Positions 11,079-22,715 of a stretch of 64,000 bases of DNA are shown one piece after another. A program made the translations under genes and the position numbers. Below the pieces are notes generated by a model that saw only the letters and a list, made by a program, of their open reading frames with translations, had not been told where the DNA came from and searched no databases. Origin of the DNA: Gambelia wislizenii (taxonomy: Eukaryota; Chordata; Lepidosauria; Squamata; Crotaphytidae); contig JAUMIR010000005.1 in NCBI GenBank assembly GCA_030847615.1, forward strand, positions 214,690,645-214,754,644. Direction: 5' to 3'. Within the stretch, counting starts at the first letter, position 1. The number at the start of each line of letters is the position of its first letter.

Positions 11079-12307
11079 GTTGCTTTTCCAAGTTTGGCTA
11101 CACACACTTCTCTTTTTCCAACAGGTACTGGATTAGTTTAGTTTATGTATCTATTGTGGAGTCTGAAGTGGGAAGAAATGTGATTATAGATAGATATGTA
11201 GTGGACTTAGGTTCAGACATTCAGACCATATGTACATGTGGTGATGTCATTTTCATGGTAGAATACTACATGTCGCATCATGTATATGTAGAAAAATGCA
11301 TGTATGTATCTAAATAAATTTGTGAAATCCAGCCCATGGACATGTGTATTTAGGAGGGGAAAGATTAATCAAACTAGGTTGGTTTAACAAATATGGGGAT
11401 GCCAATTGTCCAGCATTACCAATTTTGTATTTTATATTTGAAGGTAGACAGAAAGAAGATTTGGGTTTATCAGGCAATGTGCAGGTTTTCTGCATCCCAA
11501 TTTTCTAACAAGCACAATTCCCCCTATTCATATGGAAGAAAGATTGGCTTAAAAATCAGGATTGGATTCTGCAGGATAGAACTATAAGTTTAGTTCTGGT
11601 GGTGAAAAATAATTCTGGGATGAAAATGTGCTCAAACACACCTTAGTTCCTTCATTGTGAGAGTATGTTCCCTACCCCATTCCACTGCTTACACTGCCTA
11701 CCCCTGAATTACATATAATTTATCACATCAAAATGCTATCATGGTCCACAGCAAATGAAGAATGATAATAGGCACCAAATGCTTGACTGAGGTTTACTTT
11801 GTTCCTACACAATTTGCCCATGACCCATTGTGTTGTTTGGACAGGGCTTTTTCTATTGGCTTCATTTCACTCTCTGTAAAATCATTTTGTTGTGAGGGCA
11901 AGTGCACTAAAATGTTATCTAAAGATAAGCAAAAATAACAGCTATAAAAAACTATCATTCCACATGGGTATATTCTTATAGGCCAGTAACACTGGGGTAA
12001 TTCCATTGATAGCACATAATGGCTTGCATCAGTGGATCAGGTACAGGGATAATTCTCCCATTCCCACACCCCCTTGTTTCACAGAGCTGGAAAATCTTCT
12101 AGAGCTGATTTTAGATGGCATTAGAATGAGATGATATAAAATTTTGTTGGGCTAGCAAGTGGTCATGGATTTTTGGAGTTTTTGCACATCTTAATAGCCT
12201 AATGCTATATAACATGATTGAAAGATGGAAGCAAGATGCTTTAAAATTTTCCTCCTTAACAGAAGGCCACACTTTCTGGTATTTCCCTAATGAAAAATAG
12301 AATACAC
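11079..12307. other. AT-rich sequence, nothing recognised
   Basis: No gene or repeat recognised. Confidence 0.4.
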
Positions 12308-12366
12308 TATGGTGTAGTGACTTGAGTGTTGGGCTAGGACACTGGGAACCCAGGGTTTGAATCCGT
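12308..12366 (+). mobile_element. tRNA-derived SINE, family 2, 5' head only
   Basis: The segment 'atggtgtagtgacttgagtg' through 'cccagggtttgaatcc' is the tRNA-like head of the second SINE family (compare 33440, 46135 and 47304). The body after the B box is missing, so this is a truncated or recombined copy. Confidence 0.7.
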
Positions 12367-14519
12367 GTGTAAGGCACCTATAGTATGTTGCCACATGTCA
12401 GTAAATGTATGCAGTTTTCTGCAAAAAGCACAGGAGAAATACAACAGTTTTGCAATAAACTGTATTTTTATACAAACTACCATGTGCAAATGAAATTTTT
12501 GTAAAAAGACCCAAAATGGGGAAAAAAAAGGTCACCATAAAATGCACAAAAATCTCGCAATATGTGAGATGTGTCAAGCTAATCCTTTCCTGCTGAGGAG
12601 GAAAAAGTGTGCATGTATTCTTTACATACCTATGTGGGATGTTGAATTTAATGACACTTCCTCTCCTCAATAGTCATATATAGGATTGTTGTTGCTAAAT
12701 ATGATTGTATATGAAGGATCTATCCTCTTCCATCCTTGTGCTCAGCCATTGAACCTATTCTCAGAGTTATCAACTTTGATGGCACAAGTTGGATGAAGAT
12801 TGGCTTTGATGTCCCAAATCTATATTCTACTGTACATTCAGCCTCTGTCGAATAATGGAGGTGGAGGGTATATGAATTGAGCCCTAGAGTTACTTTGCAT
12901 AGTCAAGTCTATAGCAGAGTCAAGCCATTCCTTTTTTCTACTGTAGTGTATGCATGTAAAGCTCTCAATAAATGCTATCAAATCAGTCTTTGTGAACTGG
13001 GACAGTGTTCCTCAACCTAATAGTTCCCAACATGCTGGATTCCTACCACTTGCAGGCAACAATCCTGTTATATGCTTTGCAGATTCCATACTGAATGAAG
13101 GCAAATTGAAGAGGACAAAAAGAGAAGCCAATAACAAAATGTGGTTCCATAAGGTCAACAGTGACACCCTCCATGGCATTTTCTGTAAACCCCATGCCTC
13201 GGCCCAACAGTAATGGTTTAACCAAGTTAATTAATGGTTATGTACAAAATTAAACTAATTCAATTACATTTTATGCTAGTGAGTTAATTTTCAAATTTCT
13301 TACAGTTAACATTATCAATTAATTTTCCAATCTAACACTCCAACCTCTGCTTATAAATAAAAAATACTCACCATGTTATGATCTATCTGGAACATGATCT
13401 GAAGGTTTATGATACAATTTCCTGAAGCTAGGCAGTTCTGGGTTTGGTCATTGCCTAGACTGGAGATGACATGGAAACTCAAGGTGTACTGCCTGGAATT
13501 CCAGGTTAAAAGAAGGAAGAGAGGAGAGGAGATGTTCTAATGCATGCAAGTACATTTCTTCAGCCCAGCTCTTTAAGTAGCAGATTTGGAGGCCAAGGTG
13601 TTTGAAACCAAAGACTCAAGTTTGAGACCAAAGATCTGGGGACAAAAGATACCAATTGTCCCTTAAATTGGATAAATATTGAAACGACATTGGACTCATT
13701 AACCATTTTCTGTTAATGAAGATTGTATTCTGTACCCAAATCTAGTTGATGGCTTCCCATTTTTATTCTGGGGGCCATGATGGGACAAATAAAGGATATC
13801 GATGTGACATACAAAATCTATAGACATGGTTTCCCATTGTCTCTAATATATTTCAGTATAGAATTCAGAAACTGGAGAGTAGGCCAGATCCATTCTCTTC
13901 AGGATTGTAAGATGGTTGCATAGTCGGTGACCCAGATGCAAAAGGGGGGTAGAGAGAAAATGGTTTTTAAAGCTGCTAGCATGGTGACAATTCACGCACA
14001 CTCACTCACTCACATGCATAGTGTTTAAAACTTTATTCTGCATCAGGGATGCAAAGACTAATCAAATTTTTCCTCATCACTAATAAGAAAGGTGTCTTAT
14101 TGAGACACATCACAGAAAACACACTGAGCTACACCATTAAAAAAGTTGGCACTAACCTTTTTGTGAAAAATTTGTCAGAAAAACATTGTTAGAGACCAAG
14201 TGAAAAATGGTATGTGATATTTTTGTTCAGAAAAAAAATGTTTTTTTCCAGAGTATATGTTTCCTGTGGGACATGTTGGGATTTTATTGGACACAAATGA
14301 TTTTTTCCCACAAAAAATGTCCTGAAATGCATTTGCACATTCATTAGTCAAACTATTTTAAGTTATTGTACAGATTTGTATTTCTCATGCTCTCAATGGG
14401 TTTTCTCAGTTCTTAAATATCTTTTAATCTTATCTTATTCCCAAATTTGCCAAAATTCCTCATCTTTCTTTTAAAAATCTTAAAACCCAATTCCATTCCA
14501 TATTGTAATTTTCAAAAAG
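12367..14519. other. AT-rich sequence, nothing recognised
   Basis: Short CACTCA runs occur near 13998-14015. No exon, RNA gene or repeat family recognised. Confidence 0.4.
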
Positions 14520-14819
14520 CGATACAAGGACTCCCTGAAACAACATCTCAGGCTCGGCCAAATTGATCACCAACAATGGTCTGCCTTGGCCTCACATCGG
14601 GAGGCATGGAGACGCACTATCCATCATGCTGCAGCCTTATTTGAGAACTCACGCCGAAAAAGTCCTGAAGAGAAACGACAACGCAGAAAGAATCACAACC
14701 CAGAAACATCACCCAAGGAGATCTTCTGCTGTGCTTTCTGCAACCGGACTTGTTTATCTTGGATTGGCCTTTTTAGTCATCAGCGCACTTGCAGAAAGCG
14801 CAGGATGAGTCCTTCCTGA
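14520..14819 (+). pseudogene. C-terminal fragment of a non-LTR retrotransposon ORF with CCHC zinc finger
   Basis: Codons run open from about 14520 (RYKDSLKQHLR...) to the stop at 14817-14819, about 99 residues, with no start of its own. Features in order are the RYKD motif, a conserved W, the HREAWRR segment, a LFENSRRKSPEEKRQRRK basic stretch, and a C-terminal zinc finger with spacing C-x2-C-x12-H-x3-C. This layout (RYKD..L, W..LA.DR..W, LFE..R, EEKR.RRK, terminal finger) is what I recall for the C-terminus of a family of vertebrate and invertebrate LINE-like ORFs. I cannot name the clade. The body upstream is absent, so it is a 5'-truncated insertion. Confidence 0.6.
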
Positions 14820-15136
14820 ATCTTCATTTGCAAAGAAAAGCCAGAGAGGAATTGAATCAGTTTATCCATTTCCATTGTGTCATATAGTTTCAAAGTCCAC
14901 TCTTGTGTTGTTGGAACGTTACCTTATTTCCATTTTTGAAAGTATGTGATTCTCGCTGTAGTCACCATATAATAAATAATTTTGCCAAATTCTTTCTATA
15001 ATTGATTTTCAAAGATTCCTAATAGACACATTTCTGGCTTAAGTTGTATTTTTAGATGACATTTGTTATCATATTATGTATCTGACACCAGTATTTTCTT
15101 GCTTTAGTGCATGACTACCAACAATGATAAAATCTT
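14820..15136. other. Possible LINE 3' flank, otherwise nothing recognised
   Basis: The first part may be 3' untranslated sequence of the fragment just upstream. No independent feature was seen. Confidence 0.3.
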
Positions 15137-15918
15137 CATAGAATCATAGAATTGCAGAGTTGCAAGAGATCACAAGGGCCATCCAGTCCAACCCCCCTGC
15201 CACACAGGAATCACGATCAAATCATCCCTGACAGATGGCCATCCAGCCTTTGTTTAAAGACCTCCAAGGAAGGAGACCTCACCACGTTCCAAGGGAGTGT
15301 GTTCCACTGTCAAACAGCTCTTACTGTCAAAAAGTTCCTCCTAATGTTGAGGTGGAATCTCTGTTCCTGGAGCTTGCATCCATTGTTCCGTGTTCTAGTC
15401 TCTGGAGCAGCAGAAAACAAGCTTGCTCCATCCTTAATGTGACACCCCTTCAAATACTTAAACAGGGCTATCATATTGCCCCTTAACCGTCTTTTTTCCA
15501 GGCTAAACATACCCAGCTCCCTAAGTCTTTCCTCATAAGGCATGGTTTCCAGACATTTCACCATTTTAGTCGCCCTCCTCTGGACATGCTCCAATTTGTC
15601 AATATTCTTTTTGAATTGTGGTGCCCAGAACTGGACACAGTATTCTAGGTGCGGCCTGACCAAGGCAGAATAGAGTGGCACTATTACTTCCCTTGATCAA
15701 GAGACTATACTTTTATTGATGCCGCTCAAAATCCCATTAGCCTTTTTTAGCTGCTGCATCACACTGTTGACTCATGTTCAACTTGTGGTCTACTAGGACT
15801 CCCAGATCCCTTTTGCATGAAGTCTCGTTCAGCCATCCTGTATCTATGCATTTCGTTTTTCTCCCTTAAGTGCAGTACCTTACATTTCTCCGTATTGAAT
15901 TGTAAGGTACTGCACTTA
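15137..15918 (-). mobile_element. CR1 LINE 3' part with snap-back 5' end
   Basis: The 3' end, with its CATAGAAT repeats, lies at 15137 on the minus strand. Reading upward, the RT C-terminal frame ([18 protein letters not shown]...) is open at 15310-15681, about 123 codons. It includes the [19 protein letters not shown] and [13 protein letters not shown] segments. At its upper (5') end the copy breaks into an inverted copy of itself: 15867-15884 is the exact reverse complement of 15901-15918. The element is about 0.78 kb, a truncated copy of a LINE normally several kb long. Confidence 0.9.
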
Positions 15919-18106
15919 GGGCGCCTGGGACATCTTTATGCTTCCAATACATTATCTTTGTTTTTGTATGATCTCGATATTTTAACTGGAGTGAGGTACA
16001 ATGAAAGAGAAGAGGAAAAATTGATAAAGTATCAACAGCAAAGATGTATTAAGATAGGTAAGAGTAAGGAATGTATTTAGGTAGCATTGGCAAGAAGGAA
16101 GTTTGTATGAGTGAATAAGTATGTGAGAAGGTGTGAGGATGTGAAAGCAGGTGAGAGGAAATAAGTAAGAAAGTAAAAGAATGAAAGGATGAAAGACATA
16201 GAGTAAGGACGGAAAATATAGACTGTAAAGAAGAAGAGGGAGGTAAAAAGAAAATGTGAATATAGAATTAGGATTAGCACTAGGATAGGACTAGGAAAGA
16301 AGGAAGAAAGGATGTGTTATTATTGTTCTATAAATGTATAACTTTCATCTGGCAATAAGGAATATTGAACAGCATTGGATAAATATTCGAAAATGGAATG
16401 TGGATGTAAATGTGTATAATTAAGATTTGTTTTCATTATTTTTTTAAAAAGTCCTGAAATGCAAAAATTTACCAAAAAGTTCACAAGCCTCGTTACCTCA
16501 CCCAGTAGGAAAATCTGATGAAATTCTTCATTCTTGTGTGAAAGAATGAAATAAAGGAAGTCTTACATCTCTGTTGTATAATCATGTGGAGTACAATTAA
16601 AAAAAACACACACCAAAAATAACCCACCCTGCCATAGGTTATATACCCTGAATGCTTGACACTTCATCAGTACATAGCTACAATGGATCAGATATTTAGA
16701 GTTACCCAGAAGATGTGTCTGTGTGTGTGTGTATGAATGATATGGTGATTTCTAGTATGTGGTGAAGTATATTCCAAAGGAAGATGCTGCTGCTAATTCT
16801 TTTGCTATTTTTTTTACCAAAGAGTTTGTCACACCAGATCTAAAAAGGGAAATATGACATCATTAAGCAATAGTTTTCTCAGATTTATGATTTCATTTCA
16901 AAGAAAAATGCATGCATTCAGGACATTTCCACTTTCCCTGAAAGCAGCTCTTACTACATAAGTGGCCATTTTCCCTTCCTGGCTGACTTCCTGGGGGTTT
17001 GACTGTAGAATAGCAGGTGTACCATTCCAAAGTGTCTTTACAAGTGGCTCAGCAGGGTCTCCCTGCCGTACATCCACAGGAGACAGCTCATCTGTTTAAT
17101 CCTTATGTTTTAGTCAACCTTCCTTATTATGTGTGCTGGGCTCCAATGCTCAGCTGGATTTTGACTCTCAGAATGAATTGATGGAGCTCTTTGATCTTTG
17201 CTGTGTATTGCATCTGTTTCATCTTTCATCTTAATGCGTGCTCTCCCCCCAACTCCAGCTTTATTTTTCCACATGAATTCATCATTTTTACTTTGTACTT
17301 CTTTATTCCTTAGCATTATCTTTTTTGAAAATTTGAATTGAACTTGATGGCATAATTTAAATAAAACAATAACTGTTTGGCATGTGTGTAATTTGAAAAT
17401 ATACAAAGTGGCCATGAAATGTATATTTACTGAAAAGGAACATTTGAGTCCCAGCTTTAAATGAGACATGGAATCATCTATATAAATGTACAATTACTGC
17501 TCACATTTCATAAAACCATTATCAAGATGCAGTATATACTAGAATGGAAAATGTTATTTCATTTGCCTGGAAAAAATATTAGAGGTAAAATGTCACATAG
17601 GTTTACTTATTGGTGGTAATATTCATTAAACTATCCAGATAAATTAGACTCTTATGTAAGGCTCTTAATTTTAGAGTCATTCTTAATAATAGCCCAGTAC
17701 AGTTGAACAGAATCTCAAATGGTTTGGGTTGTATCATTGATTTTTTTTTCTTACTTGAAATAGTTTTCTTTTCAAAGTTGAAATTTTACTGTCCAGCACA
17801 GTACAAATGATTATGCATCCCTGAAGGGCAGGGGGTTGGAGCAGCTTTTGAGTACTTAATTTACTGGATTCAATATTTATTTTTGAAATTTCACATAATT
17901 TACTGTGATTCTATGTATTCTGGATAGAGAGGTCTCATGTTGGTTGTTCTATGCTGAATGAGTGCTGGGGAGGCTTTTGCAAGCTGTCTAGTAAACTTCC
18001 AAGACTTTCTTTTGGGGGTTTACCTTACAACTTCTCTTTTCTTTTCCAGGTATTGATTAAACAAACTTATTCTAATTATGGCTTAAATCCAATGCTTAAA
18101 CCCATT
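15919..18106. other. Unique sequence with a purine-rich stretch
   Basis: From about 15995 to 16320 the plus strand is strongly purine-rich, with GAAG, GTAAG and GAAA repeats but no clean period. The rest is AT-rich and unannotated. The 127-codon minus-strand frame at 17110-17493 is low-complexity in composition and has no recognisable domain. It is not called as a gene. Confidence 0.4.
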
Positions 18107-18145
18107 GATTTCATTAAGCAATAGTTTTCTCAGATTTATGAGATC
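18107..18145. repeat. Templated insertion copying 16860-16890
   Basis: The 31 bases at 18111-18141 are identical to 16860-16890. They sit between two copies of GATTTCATT (18107-18115 and 18146-18154), so removing 39 bases restores a continuous sequence. This is a short patch copied from about 1.25 kb upstream, with junction microhomology. Confidence 0.75.
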
Positions 18146-18230
18146 GATTTCATTGGGCTTAAACCCACCCCATTCTGTACAGTATATTTTTCAATATCCA
18201 ATTAATTCAATAGTGCTTGCAGCTTTCTGT

Positions 18231-18258
18231 AAAAAAAAAAAAGAAGAAGAAGAAGAAG
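18231..18258. repeat. A-run followed by (AAG)n
   Basis: About 12 A residues are followed by five AAG units. Confidence 0.9.
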
Positions 18259-19187
18259 TATAGACTATATCAGAATGAGCCATTTTGAAAAATAAGTTAA
18301 AAGGTGCATTCAGCACTAGGGTTTGTGACTTCTTGTCCTTGGGCATAATTGGATATCTACTCCATTGGGATACACTCTTGTGAATATTTACATTGGCATA
18401 ATCATCAAGACTTATGAGAAAATATGAATAGGATTATATTCATGACTGCAATTCTAAGTATATATAACCAGGACATGAGACTCAGTGATGTCAGTGGAAT
18501 TTATTTCTCAGTAAATATGTTTAGGTTTGGGACATACGATTTTATAGTACTTTGCCCCAGAATTGCATCCAGAAGATGACTCCCCTATGTGTTCATAGAA
18601 TGTATGAAGGGGGCTGTGGTGGCAAAATGGCCAGCTCTGCCCCCACTGCTAATGTTCAAAGCAGGCATGAGAAGAAAGACATACTGTACATGTATAGAGC
18701 TTCTTCATGTGAAGGGGTATCCTGACCCAATCATGATTTTTTCCCTTCTGTTCCTCACATCAAGGGCTGATATATATTCAGACCTCTTTTTCCTGTACAT
18801 CAAAAGCAAGGATAGAAGAGTTGTGGCTGCCGGGCCAGCTCAATTGTGAGGCAAAATGAAGTGTTCCCCTTAGTCCACAGATAATGGGAAGTGACAACAA
18901 TAAGTTGAAGGAGAGAGCTGTGTGCTATGTAGACTGCATGGCATCTTCAAATCTAACCTGCTACCTTTGGGCATGATGGGTGACAATATCCCATTGTGAG
19001 TGATAAAAACATTCATCAATCCTGCCAGGTTTTCAACAGGAATTGCTGGGACACCACCTAGTTATTCCTGTTAGACAGCAAAATGTATTGTGCTGACTCA
19101 ACCTGTAGCCCCATGACAGAATGCATGAATAGCAAAGTAATCTTGCAGTTCTAGACAGCCATGGGCAGGAAAGAAGCACATGTCTAG
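18259..19187. other. AT-rich sequence, nothing recognised
   Basis: No gene or repeat recognised with confidence. A weak SINE-like 'gggctgtggtgg' at 18608 is too short to call. Confidence 0.4.
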
Positions 19188-19575
19188 TTTGAGGAAGCTG
19201 GGTATGTTTAGCCTGGAAAAAAGATGGTTAAGAGGCGATATGATAGCCCTGTTTAAGTATTTGAAGGAGTGTCACATTGAGGATGGAGCAGACTTGTTTT
19301 CTGCTGCTCCAGAGACTGGAACACGGAGCAATGGATGCAAGCTCCAGGAACAGAGATTCCACCTCAACATTAGGAGGAACTTTTTGACAGTAAGAGCTGT
19401 TCAGCAGTGGAACATACTCCCTCGGAGCGTGGTGGGGTCTCCTTCCTTGGAGGTCTTTAAACAGAGGCTGGATGGCCATCTGTTGGGGATGTTTTGATTG
19501 TGATTTTCTGCATGGCAGGGGGTTGGACTGGATGGCCTTTGTGATCTCTTCCAACTCTGCAATTCTGATTCTATG
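19188..19575 (+). mobile_element. CR1 LINE 3' end
   Basis: The frame at 19180-19497 encodes the last 105 or so residues of the CR1 RT C-terminal region: [57 protein letters not shown] and FKQRLDGHLLGMF-stop. The 3' untranslated tail follows, with 'tggcagggggttggactgga' and a terminal ATTCTATGA repeat. It is the same subfamily as 15137-15918 and 56837-57780 and is 5' truncated. Confidence 0.92.
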
Positions 19576-20060
19576 AGATTTCTTTACTGTAGCTGACCAC
19601 CCAGGTCCTAGATGAAGTTGAGGATTATTTGGAGTGATTTAAGACAATAAGAACAGATATATTTGATGGGGTACATGTCACCATCTAGGACTGCAGCTTA
19701 AATTTGTTTTTGTTTTTTTAGAATTTAATATCTAATACTTTGGTTGGAAATACAATATTTATAATCATAAATCTGTAAACCACCATTGCAGGGGAAATAA
19801 TCTTTGTTAATGTTAGAATATACATGATGAGAATAAATTTTGTTTTGGATTGGGATTAACATTTAATAATATCAATTACAGTATATATTGATTGATTATA
19901 GTATGCATTGATTGGACTCTCAGCATTCCTGTACAAGTGCAGTGCGGTATTTTGAAGGACTGATTGTCTCACAGCAAAAGCCTGTATTGAAAATTAGAGT
20001 TTTGCTGAGTGCTTTTTAAAAAAAGTTTGCTTTCATACTGGGAAACCCAAGTTTGCAATA
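19576..20060. other. AT-rich sequence, nothing recognised
   Basis: Contains a short direct duplication around TATTGATTGATTATAGTATG near 19888-19910. No gene recognised. Confidence 0.4.
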
Positions 20061-20728
20061 CAGTTGCCCCTCCACATTCGCGACTTTCGCATTTGTGGTT
20101 TCGATTATTCGCGGAAAGCCGCCTGCCTGCCCCCCCCCACCGCTCAACACCCCGTCCCTTCCCAAGGCAGCGAAGGGCTTACCCCGTCGCTGCCTTGGGA
20201 AGGCAGGGTGGAAAGCTGCAGGGTGGAAAGCCCAAGGCAGCGAGTGGGGTGGAGAGTGAGTGCACTAGTTGCTTTCCATCCTGCTTTCCATCTCACGAAG
20301 CCCGTCACTGCCTTGGGAAGGGGGGTGAGAAGCAGCTGGCACCCTCCCACTTCAACCCACTCCCTTCCCAAGGCAGCCAGGGGCTTCTCACAAAGCCCGT
20401 CGTGGAGCCATCTCTGCCCTGGGAAGGGGTGGGTGGGAAGCAGCTGGCACTCTTCCGCTTCAACCGACTCCTTTCCCAAGGCAGCCAGGGGCTTCTCAGG
20501 AAGCCTGTCGCTGCCCTGGGAAGGGGGAGTGGGAAGCAGGTGGCGCCCTCCCACTTCAACCCACTCCCTTCCCAAGGTAGTGAGGGGCTTCTCACAAAGC
20601 CCGTTGCTGTCTAGGGAAGGAGCTGGGGTGGAAAGCCACTCGCCTGCAGGCTCATTTCTTATTCACGGTTATTTTCACATTCGCAGGGGTTGTCTGCCCC
20701 TAACCCCCGCGAATTGAAGGGATGACTG
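20061..20728. mobile_element. Pogo/Tigger-like MITE with GC-rich tandem repeat
   Basis: The element is flanked by TA (20059-20060 and 20729-20730). The inverted ends are CAGTTGCCCCTCCACATTCG and, from the other strand, CAGTCATCCCTTCAATTCG. The interior (about 20160-20640) is a GC-rich minisatellite of roughly four or five units near 115-125 bp. Each unit contains 'ttcccaaggcagccagggg' and 'cttctcacaaagcccgt'. Open frames of up to 217 codons on both strands arise only because the GC-rich repeat lacks stop codons; they are not genes. Confidence 0.8.
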
Positions 20729-20730
20729 TA

Positions 20731-21411
20731 TAATTAAATACACTAACTTTGTCAACAATGTGGATAGAGCAGATGGTTCCATCCTGTTTTTAATATCTAT
20801 GCTGTCTTTTGAAGAATATTTGAATGACCAAATATTTAGGTGTCACAATTATTTAAAGATGCTGGAACAGTGGTTCTGGACCTTTGGTTCTCCAGATGTT
20901 TGCCCAACCTTAAATTTAGGCTGTATATGGAGATTTGTGCTGAATGAAAACATCAGAGAAATTTCAAGAAACATGAAAAAAAGTTTGATAAGACTTGATA
21001 CATTCAAAAAACAGTGAGGTTCCTACATACCAAATAACTGCATACAGTGATCTGCCCCTTAAAAAAGAAACAGACATTGCAAATATAAGTATTCTTTGAA
21101 AAGACTGAAATTTCAGTTTCTCTTCTTGGGTAATATATTAAATCATCATGGGAAATTATTGCCGTCTCAAATCTTCAATACTTTTCTTGGAATGACTAGG
21201 TCCAGATGCATTCTTAAGACCATCTAAGGAACAATAACAAAATAAATGGAAAAGAACAATTTAAATGTAGGAATTATTCCAATTTTTACACTATATAAAT
21301 TTATATATACATGCATTTTACATGTTAAACGAGTTCTATGAAAATGCAGTGGATATCGTCTACTGGAAGCTTTTTCATAGTAATCAGAAATGCATTATCA
21401 GAAAAAGTTAC
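20731..21411. other. AT-rich sequence, nothing recognised
   Basis: No gene or repeat recognised. Confidence 0.4.
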
Positions 21412-21513
21412 TCTTTGGGGCTAAAATTCCTAGAACACTTCAGCCAACATAGCCACTGGTGAGCTGTTCTAGATGGGGTGTGTGGAAGTTGTAATCCAAA
21501 AATGTATCTGGGC
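21412..21513. mobile_element. Decayed hairpin MITE
   Basis: A short imperfect palindrome pairs 'tggggctaaaattcctagaa' with 'tggaagttgtaatccaaaa'. The centre is 'ccaacatagccactgg'. It resembles 32289-32398 and the common reptile hairpin repeat built on 'actacaactcccag'. Decay prevents precise ends. Confidence 0.4.
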
Positions 21514-21845
21514 TTGATGTAATAATACGTGTGCACATCACAAGCCACAATATGCCCAGCTTCATCTCATATCATTGCTGTAAATGTTAAACACCTGCAT
21601 GCAAGCAGATTGTGTGTTTCTTTACCTTGGAATGGTTACCTTCCTGTCCATAGGCAGCTTATTTGCATGAGAAAGATCCACACACTTGGTGCTATGCAAG
21701 TGTTCACCATATATCATGGGATGAAATCACAGAAATGTGGGACTGAGATAGAAGAGACAGATCTTCTTCATCATATATTGAAAGCATAGAATGCATTTGT
21801 TAACCACAATTGCATTACTGTAATATGTAGAAAGCCACTAGCAGT

Positions 21846-21869
21846 TTGAGTGTTGGATTAGGACTCCAG
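21846..21869 (+). mobile_element. tRNA-derived SINE, family 2, left part
   Basis: 'tttgagtgttggattaggac' is the SINE family 2 head. The element continues at 22486 after the insertion at 21870-22485. Confidence 0.7.
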
Positions 21870-22485
21870 GGAGATTATCACACACTCTAAATATGGTGTG
21901 ATAATGATGCCAGGAGATCGCTAAAGGGCTTGCATTTCAGGTGATGTCATTCTCATCTCATCATGGTCCCGTTTGGCTGTTGTTATGCCGGTACTTCTTT
22001 TTATTGATTGGCTAAGCTGTCAATGAATCCCCCCTTTTGTTTCTGTAATGGGATGACCTGTGATTGAAATGGTGCCCCGTTATGCTGGTGCGATTCCAGA
22101 GTCACTGGGAAGTCCATGCCAGAACACTTCCGGATGATATTGGGACACTGAGGCAAGTGACACACTTTTTTGTACTCTCCCCGGGTTACTTGTAATGATT
22201 TTAAGTGTGCTTTTGTGCTTGGTGTTACTTTACTGTAGTATTTTTGTTTTTATTTTTGAATTTGCCGTGCTCTTGTTTTCTTGCGAGAGCAGCTGGGATT
22301 TCTATCCAGGAAGTTAAAGGAGCTCCATTCGAGCTCCATTCACTCCTGGGCTGCCCTGCCGAGGCAAGAAGCCACAATTAAGGTAGGTTTGAAAACTTTT
22401 TATTTTGGATCATTACAGGGACGGGAGAGGGGTGGGAGAGGAGATTGCGAGACGGGAATTTTTTTTCCCCTGTCTGAAAATCTCA
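21870..22485 (+). mobile_element. Non-autonomous TIR transposon, copy A (Harbinger-like)
   Basis: The inverted ends are GGAGATTATCACAC and, from the other strand, TGAGATTTTCAGAC. The element is flanked by the 3-bp direct repeat CAG (21867-21869 and 22486-22488) and interrupts a SINE. Its interior matches copy B (43475-44001, opposite orientation) through 'gggttacttgta', 'tgcttttgtgctt', 'ctcttg..cgagaa' and other blocks. The 3-bp duplication and G-rich ends suggest PIF/Harbinger, but the duplicated triplets are not the usual TWA, so the superfamily is uncertain. No transposase is encoded. Confidence 0.65.
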
Positions 22486-22690
22486 CAGGGCACCAGGGCT
22501 CAAATCACCACTCAGCCATGGAAGCCCACTGGGCAACTTTGGGCAAGGCACACTTTCTTAGCCTCAGAGGAAGGCAATGGGCAAACCTCCTCTGAACAAA
22601 TCTTACCAAGAAAGCCGCTCGATAGGTTTGCTTTAGGGTCACCGAAAGTTAGAAATGACTTGAAGGCACACAAAGCAACAAAACAACAAT
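22486..22690 (+). mobile_element. tRNA-derived SINE, family 2, right part
   Basis: Resumes at the B-box region 'caccagggctcaaatc'. It runs through 'catggaagcccactggg', 'aacaaatcttaccaagaaa' and 'gggtcaccgaaagttagaaa' to the CAA-rich tail. This is the right-hand part of the SINE begun at 21846. Confidence 0.85.
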
Positions 22691-22715
22691 AGCATTAGCA
22701 TTAGCAATAGCAATA

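Noticed and set aside
16512..16550. CTGATGAAATTC...GTGAAAG as a possible hammerhead
   Set aside because: The intervening bases do not pair into a stem II.
17110..17493. 127-codon minus-strand open frame
   Set aside because: No domain, no conserved motif, AT-rich chance-like composition and no splice or promoter context.
20009..20717. Long overlapping open frames (up to 217 codons) on both strands
   Set aside because: They lie within a GC-rich tandem repeat inside a MITE. Absence of stops follows from composition, and the encoded proteins are just repeat units.
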